DNA of 64,000 nt, from positions 1 to 64,000 of the forward strand of contig NZ_JAHVHV010000004.1 of the NCBI RefSeq assembly GCF_019802085.1, in the 5' to 3' direction. Positions 30,367 through 40,470 of the stretch are shown in pieces. The notes under the pieces were generated by a model. The model was not told where the DNA came from, searched no databases, and worked only from the letters and a program-made list of their open reading frames with translations. The DNA is from Ferrimonas balearica. GTDB lineage: Bacteria; Pseudomonadota; Gammaproteobacteria; Enterobacterales; Shewanellaceae. Both the position numbers and the translations under genes were made by a program. Numbering within the stretch: position 1 is the first letter of the stretch; every line of letters begins with the position of its first letter.

Positions 30367-31212
30367 ATGCGATACATCGGAGCCCACGTCAGCGCCAGCG
30401 GCGGCGTCGAGAATGCCCCGGCCAACGCCGCGGCCATCGGCGCCCGCGCCTTTGCCCTGTTCACCAAGAACCAGCGTCGCTGGCAGGCCAAGCCGCTGAC
30501 CACCCAGAACATCGACCGTTTCCGGGCCGCCTGCGAGGCCCACGATTACGGCCCGGACCAGGTGCTGCCCCACGACAGCTACCTCATCAACCTGGGCCAC
30601 CCGGACCCCGATGCCCTGCTGCGCTCCCGCGAGGCCTTTATCGATGAGATGCAGCGCTGCGCCCAACTGGGCCTCAACCGGCTCAACTTCCACCCCGGCA
30701 GCCATCTGCGCCAGATCAGCGAAACCCAGTGCCTGCGCACCATCGCCGAGTCCATCAACCTGGCGCTGGACCAGACCCAGGGGGTGATGGCGGTGATCGA
30801 GAACACCGCCGGCCAGGGCAGCAACCTGGGCCACCGCTTCGAGCAGCTGGCGGAGATCATCCACCGGGTGGAGGACAAAAGCCGAGTGGGTGTCTGCCTG
30901 GACACCTGCCACACCTTCGCCGCCGGCTACGATCTGCGCACCGAAGCGGCCTGCCAGGCCACCTTCGCCCAGTTCGACTCCGTAGTGGGGCTGGCTTACC
31001 TGCAGGGGATGCACCTGAACGGCTCCAAGTCCGCCCTGGGCAGCCGGGTGGATCGCCACCACAGCCTGGACCAGGGCGAGCTGGGCACCGAGGTGTTCCG
31101 CTTTTTGATGAACCACCCCGCCACCGAAGGGATCCCCATGGTGCTGGAGACCATCGACGCCGACCGCTGGGCGGAGGAGATCCGCTGGCTCTACGCCCAG
31201 CAGCGGGACTGA
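30367..31212 (+). CDS. nfo: Endonuclease IV
   Basis: Zinc-dependent AP endonuclease that also repairs oxidised 3' ends. 281 aa with the standard start [18 protein letters not shown]. Zinc ligands are visible in [54 protein letters not shown] and VLETID. Divergent from ung; converges with thrC with only a 1-nt gap and no terminator hairpin between. Confidence 0.97.
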   Translation: MRYIGAHVSASGGVENAPANAAAIGARAFALFTKNQRRWQAKPLTTQNIDRFRAACEAHDYGPDQVLPHDSYLINLGHPDPDALLRSREAFIDEMQRCAQLGLNRLNFHPGSHLRQISETQCLRTIAESINLALDQTQGVMAVIENTAGQGSNLGHRFEQLAEIIHRVEDKSRVGVCLDTCHTFAAGYDLRTEAACQATFAQFDSVVGLAYLQGMHLNGSKSALGSRVDRHHSLDQGELGTEVFRFLMNHPATEGIPMVLETIDADRWAEEIRWLYAQQRD

Positions 31213-31213
31213 A

Positions 31214-32494
31214 CTACAAGCGGGCGCGCAGCATCGCCTTCAGGGCCTCGGCCTCGGCCGGCAGCGCCTCGCTCAGCACCGCCTTCTCCTGCACCGCCGC
31301 CAGCGCCGGCGGCAGGGGCAGCGTCAGCGTTAATACGGCCTCCACCGCCCCCTGGAACTTGGCCGGGTGGGCGGTGCCGAGAAACACCCCCACCTCACCG
31401 GGCTCCAGTTGCCGCACTAGGGCCTCGCTGGCCACCGCCGCGTGAGGCTCACTCAGGTACCCCACCTGGTGCATCGCCTTAAGGCGGGCCTGGGTCTCGG
31501 CCTCCGACACCCGCTCGCCGGCCAACTCGGCCAAGGGCCAGCCTTCATGAGCGAACAGCGCCTCCACCCGGGGCCAGTTGTTGGGGCTGGTCACGTCCAT
31601 GGCGTTGGAGAGGGTGGCGTGCACCGGTCCCGGCTGCCACTGGCCGCTTTTCAGGTAGCGCGGCACGGTGTCGTTGCTGTTGGTGGCGGCCACAAAGCGC
31701 CGGATGGGGGCCCCCATCGCCTTGGCCAGCAGCCCCGCGGTGAGGTTGCCGAAGTTGCCCGAGGGCACGGCGAACACCGCCTGCTGGCGCTGCTCCGCGG
31801 GCAGCTGGGCCAGGGCCTCAAAGTAGTAGACGGTCTGGGCCAGCAGCCGGGCGATGTTGATGGAGTTGGCGGAGGTCAGCCCGAATTGGGCCTTTAGGGG
31901 CGCATCGGAGAACGCCGCTTTGACCATCCCCTGGCAATCGTCGAAGCTGCCGCTCACCTTGAGGGTGTGCACATTGCCCCCCAATGTGCAGAACAGCTTC
32001 TCCTGCAGTTCACTGATCCCGCCGTCCGGGTAGAGCACCACCACCTGGATGTTGGGCAGGCCGTAGAAGGCGTCCGCCACCGCCGCGCCGGTGTCGCCGG
32101 AGGTGGCGGTCAGTATGGTCATGGGGGCGTCCTGGGCCACCAGGCTCAGGGTGCGGGCCAAAAAGCGGGCGCCGAAGTCCTTGAACGCCAGGGTGGGACC
32201 GTGAAACAGCTCCAGGCAGTGCTGGTTGGCCTCAACCGGCACCAGAGGCAGAGGAAAGTTGAACGCGTCCCGCACCAGGGCGTTGACCGTCTCCTCCCCC
32301 AACTCGTCATTGAGCCAGGCCCCCAGCACCCGCTGGGCCCGATGGACAAAATCCCCCTGCCAGAAGGCGTCATCCAGGTTCAGGCGGGGGATCTCGGTGG
32401 GGAAGAAGAGCCCCTGATCCTGTCCCAGACCCCGGCGGACCGCCTCGGCGAAGTTGACCCGCTCGGCGGGGTGTTTGAGGTTATACAGCTCCAT
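31214..32494 (-). CDS. thrC: Threonine synthase
   Basis: PLP enzyme converting O-phosphohomoserine to threonine. 426 aa, same class as E. coli ThrC, starting MELYNLKHPAERVNFAEAV. PLP lysine in GPTLAFKDFGARFLAR; phosphate loop in TATSGDTGAAVADAFYGL. The start overlaps the last codons of thrB by 14 nt. Last gene of thrLABC. Confidence 0.97.
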   Translation of the reverse strand: MELYNLKHPAERVNFAEAVRRGLGQDQGLFFPTEIPRLNLDDAFWQGDFVHRAQRVLGAWLNDELGEETVNALVRDAFNFPLPLVPVEANQHCLELFHGPTLAFKDFGARFLARTLSLVAQDAPMTILTATSGDTGAAVADAFYGLPNIQVVVLYPDGGISELQEKLFCTLGGNVHTLKVSGSFDDCQGMVKAAFSDAPLKAQFGLTSANSINIARLLAQTVYYFEALAQLPAEQRQQAVFAVPSGNFGNLTAGLLAKAMGAPIRRFVAATNSNDTVPRYLKSGQWQPGPVHATLSNAMDVTSPNNWPRVEALFAHEGWPLAELAGERVSEAETQARLKAMHQVGYLSEPHAAVASEALVRQLEPGEVGVFLGTAHPAKFQGAVEAVLTLTLPLPPALAAVQEKAVLSEALPAEAEALKAMLRARL

Positions 32495-33434
32495 GGATGA
32501 GGTCCTCTTCCCATAATTGGCATCCGCGGGGTGCCAGGGTACAGACCCGCACCAGCCCCCGCTCGTTCATGACATAGTGGCGTCGCAAGTACGCCGCCGC
32601 GGCCTCGGCCTGGGCCGCGTCCAGGGCCACCGCAAACAGGGTGGGGCCGGAGCCGGAGATCCCCACCGCCGCGCAGCCCAGCTCCAGCAAGTGGCCCCGG
32701 GCCGCCTGGTAACCGGGGATGTGGGCCGCCCGGTGGGGCTCGGCCATCACATCCTTGAGCATCGCCAGCGCCGTAGCTTCGTCCTGGCGGTGGCAGGCGT
32801 CGACGAAGGCCGCCAGGTGCTGGCCGTAACGCAGTGCCGTGGCCATGGGCACCTGCTTGGGCAGCAGCGCCCGCATCTTGGCGGTGGAGAGGGTGATCCC
32901 CGGGTAAGCCACCACGTAGTGCCAGTGGGCAAAGCCCGGCAGCGGCTGGGCCCGCTCCGGCAGCATCAGCTGCAAACCGCCCAGGTAGCTGGGGGCCACG
33001 TTGTCGTAGTGGACGCTGCCGGAGATCTCCCCCTCCAGCTCCCCCATCAGGTGCAGCAGCGCCGACGGCGCCAGGGGCGAATCAAAATAGGCATTGAGGG
33101 CCGCCAGGGCCGCCACTACCGAGCTGGCGCTGCTGCCCAGGCCACTGCCGATGGGCAGGTTCTTCTCCAGGGTCAGGGTCAGCTCGGGCACCGACAGGTG
33201 ACAACGCTCGAGGAACACCTCGGCGCAGCGGCGCACGATGTTGGCCTTGGGATCCGCCGGCAATACATCCACGTAGGGGCCGGTGCAGCACAGCGTCAGT
33301 CCCGATCCCCCCTCGGCCACGCTGACTCTGTCCCCCAGCAGGCTGCCGTCCACCGGCGCCAGGGCGGCCCCCAGCAGATCGAAGCCCACCGACACGTTGC
33401 CCATGGAGGCCGGGGCGTACACGGTTACCGCCAT
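32481..33434 (-). CDS. thrB: Homoserine kinase
   Basis: GHMP-family kinase making O-phosphohomoserine. Start at 33434 (MAVTVYAPASMGNVSVGFDLLG) follows the thrA stop by one base; a longer reading to 33479 lies inside thrA. 317 aa. GHMP phosphate loop in LPIGSGLGSSASSVVAAL; AVGISGSGPTLFAV near the C-terminus. Confidence 0.97.
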   Translation of the reverse strand: MAVTVYAPASMGNVSVGFDLLGAALAPVDGSLLGDRVSVAEGGSGLTLCCTGPYVDVLPADPKANIVRRCAEVFLERCHLSVPELTLTLEKNLPIGSGLGSSASSVVAALAALNAYFDSPLAPSALLHLMGELEGEISGSVHYDNVAPSYLGGLQLMLPERAQPLPGFAHWHYVVAYPGITLSTAKMRALLPKQVPMATALRYGQHLAAFVDACHRQDEATALAMLKDVMAEPHRAAHIPGYQAARGHLLELGCAAVGISGSGPTLFAVALDAAQAEAAAAYLRRHYVMNERGLVRVCTLAPRGCQLWEEDLIHGAV

Positions 33435-33435
33435 A

Positions 33436-35904
33436 TCAGGCCTCCTTCTGCCAGGACTGGGTGCGCAGCACATCGGCAAAAACGCCGGCGGCGGTCACCT
33501 CGGTGCCGGCCCCGTAGCCGCGCAGCACAAAGGGCAACGGCTGGTAATAGCGGCTGTAGAACGCCAAGGCGTTTTCCCCGCCCTTGATGCTGTACAGCGG
33601 GTGGCTCGACCCCACCGCCTCCAGGCTGACCCGGCAGCGGCCCTGCTCATCGATGCTGCCAACGTAACGCAGCACCTCACCGCGCTCGGCGGCGGCCTGG
33701 ACCCGCTGGGCGATGGCCTTGTCCGCCTCGGGCAGGCGGGCGAGGAAGGCCTCGATGTCGCCACTGGCGTCAAATTCCGCCGGCAACACGCTCTGCACCT
33801 CGATGTCCGCCAGCTCCAGCGCCATCCCCGCCTCACGGGCCAGGATCAACACCTTGCGCGCCACGTCCATACCGGAGAGATCGTCCCGGGGGTCCGGCTC
33901 TGTGAAGCCCTTGGCCTTGGCCTTGAGGGTGGCTTCGCTCAGGCTGTCCCCTTGCTCCAGCAGGCCAAAGATGTAGGAGAGGGAGCCGGAGAGGATCCCC
34001 TCGAAACGCACCAGGGTGTCGCCGGCCCGCAGCAGGCCCTGCAGATTGTCGATCACCGGCAGACCGGCCCCGACGTTGGTCTCGTACAGGAACTGGCGGC
34101 GGTTGTCCCGCGCCGCCTGGCGCAGGGCCTGGTAGTAGGCCCAGTCGCCGGTGTTGGCCTTCTTGTTGGGGGTCACCACGTGCCAGCCGGCGTTGAGGGC
34201 CGCCAGGTAGTGGTCCGCCAGGCTCTGCTCGGCGGTGCAGTCCACCAGCACCGGGTTGACCAGCCGGGCATCCTCGGCAAAGGCCAGCAGGCGCTCCAGG
34301 TCCAGCGCCTCCCCCAGCTGCTGCAGATCGTCCCGCCACTGGCTCAGCGCCAGCCCAGAGGCACACAGCCGCATCTGTCGGGAGTTGGCCACGCCGCACA
34401 GGCGGATGGCGATGTTGTGTTCCGACAGGGCGCTCTGCTGGGCCTGGATCTGGCGTACCAGCTCGCCGCCGACGTTGCCGGCCCCCACCAGCACCACGTC
34501 GATGTAGTGGCGGCTGTCGAAGAAGTTCTGGTGACACAGGCGCAGGGCCGAGGCCGCATGGGCCTGATCCACCACCGCCGAGATCGCCCGCTCGGAGCTG
34601 CCCTGGGCGATGGCAACCACCGACAGGTTGGCCTGGGCCAAGGAGCGGAAGAAGCGGGCCGCCACCCCTTTGCGGGTGCGCATGCCATCGCCGATCAGGG
34701 AGACGATGGCCAGGCCGTGGCGCATCTCCACCGGCTCCAGCAGGTCCTGCTTGAGCTCCAGTTCGAACTCCGCCTCCAGGGCCTGGTGGGCGGTGCCCGC
34801 CAGCGCCGAGTCGATGCAGAAGGAGATGCTGTACTCGGAGGAGCTCTGGGTGATGAGGGCGATGGAGATCTTGGCCCGGGCCATGGCGTCGAACACCCGG
34901 GAGGCCATGCCCACCATCCCCTTCATGCCGGGGCCGGAGACGCTGACCATGGTCTGGGCTTCCAGGTGGCTGATCGCCTTGACCAAAGAGCGGGAGGCGG
35001 TAGTGCGGGCGTGAATAAGGGTGCCCGGGGCGGAAGGGTTCAGGGTGTTGCGGATGCGACAGGGGATCTGATGCTGGGCGATGGGGGCGATGGTGCGTGG
35101 GTGCAGCACCTTGGCGCCGAAGTAGGAGAGCTCCATCGCCTCCTGGTAACTCAGGCTCTCCAGCAGTTGCGCCTCGGGGATCAGGCGGGGATCCACGTTG
35201 TAGACCCCGTCCACGTCGGTCCAGATCTCGCACTGGTCCGCGTGCAGGCAGGCGGCCAGCACCGCGGCGGAGTAGTCGGAGCCGTTGCGCCCCAGGGTGA
35301 CGGTCTCCCCCTGGGCGTTGGCGGCGGTGAAGCCGGGCATCAGCCAGACCCGGTGGGCCCCCAGGTCCAGCTGGGCCAGCCGCGCCCGGCTCGGTTCGAT
35401 GCACACCTGGGCGGCCAGGGGCTCCCCTTCCGCCAGCAGATGGGTGCGCGGGTCCAGCAGCCCGGCGTCCACCCCTTGCTCCGCCAGCAACGCTTTCAAG
35501 GCCGCCACCGACAGCCGCTCACCGGTCACCAGCACCTCGGCCATCACCTCGTCGGGGCAGCGCCCCAACAGGGCCACCCCATCCAGCCGGCGCTGCAGCC
35601 GTTGCCGCTCCGCCTGCCACAGGGCGGCCAGGTTGGCCTGGGCATCGTCGCCGAGGGCCGGCGCCAGCTCCACCAGCAGGGCCGCGACCCGCTCGTCCAG
35701 CGCCGCCAGATCCGCCTGCTGGCGCTCGTCGGCGCCGGCCACGGCGTCCAGAGCCGCCGCCTCCAGCAGGTTGGTCACCCCACCCGGGGCGGAGACCACC
35801 AGCATGACGCCGTACACCTGTGCCTCGGCCAGTGCCAGGGCCGCCACCTCGGTCAGGCGGGCCCCGCTGGCCAGGGAAGAACCGCCAAACTTCATCACTT
35901 TCAT
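33436..35904 (-). CDS. thrA: Bifunctional aspartokinase I / homoserine dehydrogenase I
   Basis: First and third steps of threonine synthesis from aspartate, normally inhibited by threonine. From ATG 35904 ([17 protein letters not shown]) the protein is 822 aa (E. coli 820). Aspartokinase domain 1-~250, two ACT domains ~310-450 ([21 protein letters not shown]), homoserine dehydrogenase ~465-822 with NAD(P) motif [13 protein letters not shown] and [17 protein letters not shown]. An upstream reading to 35955 crosses the attenuator and is not used. Confidence 0.97.
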   Translation of the reverse strand: MKVMKFGGSSLASGARLTEVAALALAEAQVYGVMLVVSAPGGVTNLLEAAALDAVAGADERQQADLAALDERVAALLVELAPALGDDAQANLAALWQAERQRLQRRLDGVALLGRCPDEVMAEVLVTGERLSVAALKALLAEQGVDAGLLDPRTHLLAEGEPLAAQVCIEPSRARLAQLDLGAHRVWLMPGFTAANAQGETVTLGRNGSDYSAAVLAACLHADQCEIWTDVDGVYNVDPRLIPEAQLLESLSYQEAMELSYFGAKVLHPRTIAPIAQHQIPCRIRNTLNPSAPGTLIHARTTASRSLVKAISHLEAQTMVSVSGPGMKGMVGMASRVFDAMARAKISIALITQSSSEYSISFCIDSALAGTAHQALEAEFELELKQDLLEPVEMRHGLAIVSLIGDGMRTRKGVAARFFRSLAQANLSVVAIAQGSSERAISAVVDQAHAASALRLCHQNFFDSRHYIDVVLVGAGNVGGELVRQIQAQQSALSEHNIAIRLCGVANSRQMRLCASGLALSQWRDDLQQLGEALDLERLLAFAEDARLVNPVLVDCTAEQSLADHYLAALNAGWHVVTPNKKANTGDWAYYQALRQAARDNRRQFLYETNVGAGLPVIDNLQGLLRAGDTLVRFEGILSGSLSYIFGLLEQGDSLSEATLKAKAKGFTEPDPRDDLSGMDVARKVLILAREAGMALELADIEVQSVLPAEFDASGDIEAFLARLPEADKAIAQRVQAAAERGEVLRYVGSIDEQGRCRVSLEAVGSSHPLYSIKGGENALAFYSRYYQPLPFVLRGYGAGTEVTAAGVFADVLRTQSWQKEA

Positions 35905-35941
35905 CTCGAACTCCCTATCCCTCAACTGCCATGCGAACCGT

Positions 35942-35981
35942 CTAAAATGCAACAAGCCCGCTCGGTAGGAGCGGGCTTGTT
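35942..35981 (-). terminator. thr operon attenuator
   Basis: A perfect 13-bp stem (35951-35963 with 35969-35981) precedes GCATTTTAG on the minus strand, between thrL and thrA. The last leader codons (GCGGGCT, 36022-36016) are complementary to the ascending arm AGCCCGC, giving the antiterminator alternative, as in the E. coli thr leader. Confidence 0.8.
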
Positions 35982-36013
35982 GTTTTTGGATTTGGTGTGA
36001 ATCCAGGGTGCTG

Positions 36014-36085
36014 TCAGCCCGCCCCCAACCTTTCGGTGGTGGTAATGGTCTGACGGGTTAGGCCGAAGCCTAATAGCTGTTGCAC
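36014..36085 (-). CDS. thrL: thr operon leader peptide
   Basis: A 23-codon open frame with GTG start at 36085, 6 nt after AGGAG. The peptide reads [20 protein letters not shown] then GAG-stop, with five Thr (all ACC) and one Ile codon, and ends GAG like E. coli ThrL (TTGNGAG). It is followed by a terminator hairpin and thrA. An in-frame ATG at 36100 would give 28 aa but lacks a good ribosome site. Stalling at Thr/Ile codons should favour the antiterminator when charged tRNA-Thr or tRNA-Ile is scarce. Confidence 0.85.
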   Translation of the reverse strand: MQQLLGFGLTRQTITTTERLGAG

Positions 36086-36112
36086 GAGCAACTCCTGCAT
36101 TCTGTAGTTTTT

Positions 36113-36143
36113 TTACACTCGCCCAGGGGCAGCGAAATGTCAA
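36113..36143 (-). promoter_or_regulatory. Candidate thr operon promoter
   Basis: TTGACA at 36143-36138 on the minus strand directly after the lasT stop. The best -10 (GTGTAA, 36118-36113) is 19 nt away, longer than ideal. Confidence 0.5.
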
Positions 36144-36146
36144 CGG

Positions 36147-36827
36147 CTATTTGGTGATGCGTTTCTCAATGTCCCCGATAAGCAGGTGCAGCATCGCCAC
36201 ATCCCGCTGGGACAGGGTGCCCAGGCTGTCGGCGCACCAGCGTCGCAACGGCTCCGCCTCGTCCACCCCCAGGCGGTCCAGCAGGGCCTGGCTACGCTGC
36301 TTGAGGGCCACAAACTGGCCCGCGTCCGCCGTCGTCTCGCCCTCCAGGCGGGCCTGGGAGAACTCGTAGGCGTAGAGCATGATCGCCTGGCCCAGGTTCA
36401 AGGAGGGGTAGGGGTTGACCAGGGGGATGGTGGTGAGCAGATCCACTAGGGCCAGATCCTCGTTGGAGAGCCCGGACTCCTCGCAGCCGAACACCAGGGC
36501 CACCCGCGCCAGACTGCCGGCCAGGGTTTCCACCTGGCGCGCCGCTTCGGCCGGGGTGTGCAGCCGCCGCTTGTCGCCCCGGCGCCGGGCGGTGGTGGCC
36601 AGGGAGAGGTCCACGTCCGACAAGGCCTCGGCCAGGGTGTTGAAGGCTTCGGCCTGCTCCAGGATCCCCTGGGAGCCGTGGGCCACCCAGCTGGCCTGTT
36701 CGCTCTTGTGGGCCTCGGAGCCCACCACCCTCAGGCGCTCAAAGCCCATGGTTTTCATCGCCCGGGCCGCCGCCCCGACGTTTTCTCCCCGGGCGGGTGC
36801 CACCAGGATAAAGATCACCTCGGCCAT
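36147..36827 (-). CDS. lasT: tRNA/rRNA methyltransferase, LasT/TrmJ (SPOUT) family
   Basis: A 226-residue SpoU/SPOUT methyltransferase. The start at 36827 (MAEVIFILVAPARGENVGAAARAMKTMGF split by family alignment) follows GGAGG. Knot motifs: NVGAAARAMKTMG, LVFGCEESGLSNEDL, IPLVNPYPSLNLGQAIMLY. The C-terminus (RDVAMLHLLIGDIEKRITK) closely follows E. coli LasT, whose gene also sits immediately upstream of thrL. TrmJ itself is a close paralogue, but synteny favours LasT. The modified nucleotide is not known. Confidence 0.88.
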   Translation of the reverse strand: MAEVIFILVAPARGENVGAAARAMKTMGFERLRVVGSEAHKSEQASWVAHGSQGILEQAEAFNTLAEALSDVDLSLATTARRRGDKRRLHTPAEAARQVETLAGSLARVALVFGCEESGLSNEDLALVDLLTTIPLVNPYPSLNLGQAIMLYAYEFSQARLEGETTADAGQFVALKQRSQALLDRLGVDEAEPLRRWCADSLGTLSQRDVAMLHLLIGDIEKRITK

Positions 36828-36945
36828 CTTGCCTCCACAGCCTTGTTCTACGGTCGAAACGACGGGCAAGGGTAGCCTGTTCCCATTGTGAAGCCAATGC
36901 CATCGGTTTAGGTTAGGGCTTTAACGTGGCGCATCGGAGGTTGCC

Positions 36946-38649
36946 ATGGAAGGGCGCTTACCCACCCAGCTGGCCTATCGCATCCTGGCCGGGTTCGACA
37001 AACACTACCGGCTCTTTACCCGCACCACGGTGGCGGCCCGGGACCGCTTTGCCCGAGCCGACTGGGCGGCGGTGCAGGAGGCGCAGAAGGAGCGGATCCG
37101 CTTCTACAGCGAGCGGGTCAACGAAACCACTCGGGAGCTGATCCAGCTGCTGGACAAACCGGTGATCTCCACCGAGCTGTGGCGCCACACCAAACAGGCC
37201 TACAGCCGATTGCTGCTGGGCCACCCGCAGGCGGAGCTGTGCGAAACCTTCTTCAACTCGGTGTTCTCCCGCCTGTTCCGCCATCGCGGTCTGGACAACC
37301 AGCACCTCTACATCCACGCCGGCAACACCGTCCGGGCCCCCTTTCGTCCGGAGCGGCTGAGCCAGAGCGTGGACCTAGCCCCGGATCCCATTGCCGCCCT
37401 CAAGGGGCTGATCCAGCCCAAGCGCTTCGGCCGCCCCTTCTCCGATCTGGACGCCGATCTGGCCCTGGTGTGGCAGCGCCTGGCCCCCCTGGTGGAGGCC
37501 CATCAGCTGACTCGACTGGAGCTGCTGGACAGCGTGTTTTACCGCAACAAGGGGGCCTACCTGGTGGGGCGTCTGTTGGGGCCCGAGGGCGCCCGCCCGC
37601 TGATGCTGCCCATCCGCCACGGCGAGGCGGGCCTGCACATCGATGCGGTGCTCACCGACGAGGACGACCTCTCCATCGTCTTCAGCTTCACCCGCGCCTA
37701 CTTTATGGTGACCACCCAGACCCCCGGGGCCCTGGTGCGCTACCTCAAGACCCTGCTGCCCAACAAGACCTGGGCCGAGCTGTACAGCGCCATCGGCCTG
37801 CAGAAGCACGGCAAGACGGAGTTCTACCGGGCCTTCCTCCACCACCTCAACCAGAGCCGGGACCAGTTTGTTGCGGCCCCGGGGATCAAGGGGATGGTGA
37901 TGACGGTGTTCACCCTCCCCTCCCTGGACATCGTGTTCAAGGTGATCAAGGACGAGTTCACCCCGCCCAAGGACAGCAACAAGGCCCAGGTGAAGGCCAA
38001 GTACGAGCTGGTGAAACAGCACGACCGGGTAGGCCGGATGGCGGACACCCACGCCTACAGCAATTTCGTCTTTCCCCGCCACCGCTTCAGCGAGGCGCTG
38101 ATCGCGGAACTGCAGGCCGACGCCCCCTCCGAGGTGGAACTGACCGACAACCAGGTGATCATCAAGCACCTCTACGTTGAGCGGCGCATGACCCCCCTAA
38201 ACCTCTACCTGGACGACGCCGACGAGAGCGCCCTGACCGCCGCCATCGAGGATTACGGCCGGGCCATCAAGCAGCTGGCCGCCGCCAACATCTTCCCCGG
38301 CGACATGCTGTTCAAGAATTTCGGCGTTACCCGCCACGGCCGTGTGGTGTTCTACGACTACGACGAGATCAGCTACATGACCGAGTGCAACTTCCGCAAG
38401 ATCCCCGCCCCGCGCTACCCGGAGGACGAGTGGGCGGCGGAGCCCTGGTACTCGGTGGGGCCCATGGACGTCTTTCCCGAGGAGTTCGGCCGCTTCCTGC
38501 TCAGCCGGGCCCCGGTGCGCAAAGCCTTCCTCGCGGTGCACCGGGACCTGCTGACCCAGGAGTACTGGCAGGGGCTCAAGGAGGGGATCCAGGCGGGGCA
38601 GTTTCCCGACCTCTACCCCTACCGCCGCGGCTGCCGTTTGCGGCCCTGA
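36946..38649 (+). CDS. aceK: Isocitrate dehydrogenase kinase/phosphatase
   Basis: AceK phosphorylates and dephosphorylates isocitrate dehydrogenase, switching carbon between the TCA cycle and glyoxylate bypass. 567 aa (E. coli 578). Strong matches: FYRNKGAYLVGRL, IKGMVMTVFTLPSLDIVFKV with ATP-binding region, KHDRVGRMAD-like EHDRVGRMADT equivalent, and LAAANIFPGDMLFKNFGVTR followed by GRVVFYDYDEISYMTE. Unlike the E. coli aceBAK operon, no aceA or aceB is adjacent; the gene stands alone before slyD. Confidence 0.97.
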   Translation: MEGRLPTQLAYRILAGFDKHYRLFTRTTVAARDRFARADWAAVQEAQKERIRFYSERVNETTRELIQLLDKPVISTELWRHTKQAYSRLLLGHPQAELCETFFNSVFSRLFRHRGLDNQHLYIHAGNTVRAPFRPERLSQSVDLAPDPIAALKGLIQPKRFGRPFSDLDADLALVWQRLAPLVEAHQLTRLELLDSVFYRNKGAYLVGRLLGPEGARPLMLPIRHGEAGLHIDAVLTDEDDLSIVFSFTRAYFMVTTQTPGALVRYLKTLLPNKTWAELYSAIGLQKHGKTEFYRAFLHHLNQSRDQFVAAPGIKGMVMTVFTLPSLDIVFKVIKDEFTPPKDSNKAQVKAKYELVKQHDRVGRMADTHAYSNFVFPRHRFSEALIAELQADAPSEVELTDNQVIIKHLYVERRMTPLNLYLDDADESALTAAIEDYGRAIKQLAAANIFPGDMLFKNFGVTRHGRVVFYDYDEISYMTECNFRKIPAPRYPEDEWAAEPWYSVGPMDVFPEEFGRFLLSRAPVRKAFLAVHRDLLTQEYWQGLKEGIQAGQFPDLYPYRRGCRLRP

Positions 38650-38728
38650 GCCCAGAACCGGCGGCGGATCATGGCGACCCGGGTTCGGATCCCGTATGAT
38701 GCGCGTTTTCTAGCACTCAGGAGGTCGA

Positions 38729-39292
38729 ATGAAGATCGACGCCAACACCGTGGTTACCCTGCACTACCGTCTGAAAGACAGCCAGGGGCAACTGGTAGAA
38801 GAATCCTTCGGCGCGGAGCCGATGCAGTACCTGCACGGGGCCAACAACCTGATCCCCGGCCTGGAAAGTGAACTGGCGGGCAAGCAGGCCGGTGACGCCC
38901 TGAGTGCCACCGTGGCCCCGGAAGCGGCCTACGGCGAATACGTGGAGGCCCTCAAGCAGGAGGTGCCCCTGGCGGCCTTCCAGGGCGTGGACGACATCGC
39001 CCCGGGCATGCGCTTTATGGCAGAAACCGACCAGGGTCCCCGCCCGGTGGTGGTCACCGAGGTGAAGGACGACGTGGTGGTGGTGGACGGTAACCACCCC
39101 ATGGCCGGCCAGACCCTGCACTTCGATGTCGAGGTGGTTGAAGTGCGTGAAGCCACCGCCGAAGAGCTGGCCCACGGCCATGTGCACGCCGCCGGTGGCT
39201 GCGGTCACGACCACGACGACCACGAGTGCTGCGGTGGCTCCGGCGACTGCGCCAAAGGCGACGACTGCTGTGGCGGAAAAGGCCACCACTGA
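38729..39292 (+). CDS. slyD: SlyD-type FKBP isomerase with metal-binding tail
   Basis: Peptidyl-prolyl isomerase, chaperone and nickel-binding protein used in hydrogenase maturation. 187 aa; FKBP/IF core (1-~148: VVTLHYRLKDSQGQLVEES, LIPGLESELAGKQAGD, GNHPMAGQTLHFDVEVVEVREAT) and a His/Cys-rich tail (~150-187) with HGHVHAAGGCGHDHDDHE and repeated CCGG. AGGAGG precedes the ATG. The tail supports metal binding; no hydrogenase genes are in the window. A second FKBP without tail is fkpB at 14515. Confidence 0.96.
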   Translation: MKIDANTVVTLHYRLKDSQGQLVEESFGAEPMQYLHGANNLIPGLESELAGKQAGDALSATVAPEAAYGEYVEALKQEVPLAAFQGVDDIAPGMRFMAETDQGPRPVVVTEVKDDVVVVDGNHPMAGQTLHFDVEVVEVREATAEELAHGHVHAAGGCGHDHDDHECCGGSGDCAKGDDCCGGKGHH

Positions 39293-39304
39293 GTCTTCCC
39301 ACTC

Positions 39305-39337
39305 GTCAAAAAGCCCGCCTAGTGCGGGCTTTTTTGA
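39305..39337. terminator. Bidirectional terminator, slyD / AraC-family regulator
   Basis: TCAAAAAGCCCGC-CTAGT-GCGGGCTTTTTTGA; it overlaps the last codons of the regulator gene. Confidence 0.9.
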
Positions 39338-40335
39338 TCCCCTAATGTGGCGGTTTGGTACTGAGTCGGCGTCAGTCCCCGGTGGCGGACGAAGGCCTTG
39401 CTGAAACTCTGGACATTGCTGTAACCCAGCAATGCCGCGGTGTCCGCCACCGAACGGCCCGCCAGCAGATACTCGGTGGCCTGGTTGAACAGCACATAGC
39501 CGACGATGGCGGAGAAACTCCAGCCGAAGCGGTGCAGACGGCGCTGCAGCTGCTGACGGGAGAGCTCGTAGCGCTGGGCGATGAAATCCAGGCTGGGGTA
39601 GCCGTAGTGGCGGCTGTAGTTGACCAGCTCGTAGAACGCCTTGGGCACGTCGGTGTGGGCCGGCAGGTTGAGGATCTTATCCAGGGGCAGCTCGGCGCTG
39701 GCGTGGGGCAAAGCCTGGCTGCGCCGGGTCCGGGCCAGCAGTTTCATGGGCAACCAGATCTCCGTCTGGGGGGCGCCGGTTTCCACCTCGCAACCAAAGG
39801 CCCGCTCCAGGGCCGCCACCGGTCGGGTGGGGCCGGGCAGGCGCAGACGCAGCACCTTATCGCTCACCTCCGGGTAGTGGGCCAGCACCATCTTGACCAG
39901 CAACGCCTTGCGACAACCGTCGTGGAACTTGGCCGCACCCTGGGCCTGACTGTTGTCGAAGCACCACTTGATGATGTTGCCGGACTGAGCCCCGTAGGCG
40001 GACAGCCCCGATTGCAGGGCGCTGCTGCTGTAGTTGATGCGGCGCAGGGTGGTGGCCAAGTCCGGGGCGGCGACAAACCACTCCGCCAGGGGCCCGATCT
40101 GGGCCAGGGAGACTCCCTCCAGGGCGCGCACCACGAAACAGGGATCGCCACTGAGCCGCTCCAGCGCCAGATACCAGGCGTTGACGTCCGGCAGGGGCAC
40201 CAGACTCATGGGCTCCGCCAGCAGGGCGTCGGGGATCCCAAGCTGTGCCGGGGTAATGCCGAAGGCCCGCTCCGCCCCCTCCAGCAGCGGCAGCAGCATC
40301 ATGGTGCGGGCAAAGGCCAGTTCCATCTTTTTCAT
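39319..40335 (-). CDS. AraC-family transcriptional regulator
   Basis: A 338-residue regulator: N-terminal arabinose-binding-like domain of the OruR/ArgR-type group (about 20-200) and a C-terminal AraC HTH pair (about 235-335) with LDFIAQRYELSRQQLQRRLHRFGWSF and VADTAALLGYSNVQSFSKAFVRHRGLTPTQY. It diverges from the DUF3302-HlyD pair (135 bp gap), so it probably controls those genes. Effector unknown. Confidence 0.88.
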   Translation of the reverse strand: MKKMELAFARTMMLLPLLEGAERAFGITPAQLGIPDALLAEPMSLVPLPDVNAWYLALERLSGDPCFVVRALEGVSLAQIGPLAEWFVAAPDLATTLRRINYSSSALQSGLSAYGAQSGNIIKWCFDNSQAQGAAKFHDGCRKALLVKMVLAHYPEVSDKVLRLRLPGPTRPVAALERAFGCEVETGAPQTEIWLPMKLLARTRRSQALPHASAELPLDKILNLPAHTDVPKAFYELVNYSRHYGYPSLDFIAQRYELSRQQLQRRLHRFGWSFSAIVGYVLFNQATEYLLAGRSVADTAALLGYSNVQSFSKAFVRHRGLTPTQYQTATLGDQKSPH

Positions 40336-40470
40336 GACTCGATATTCACCCCGGATTAACGTCCAAAGACATCACATTCTTGCCCAAAACGATTCAATCT
40401 ATCCAGCGGCATTGTTTCGTCCCGCCCCGCTCTCTACCCTTCCCCTCCCTTTTTCCTCTGAGGAGTCACT

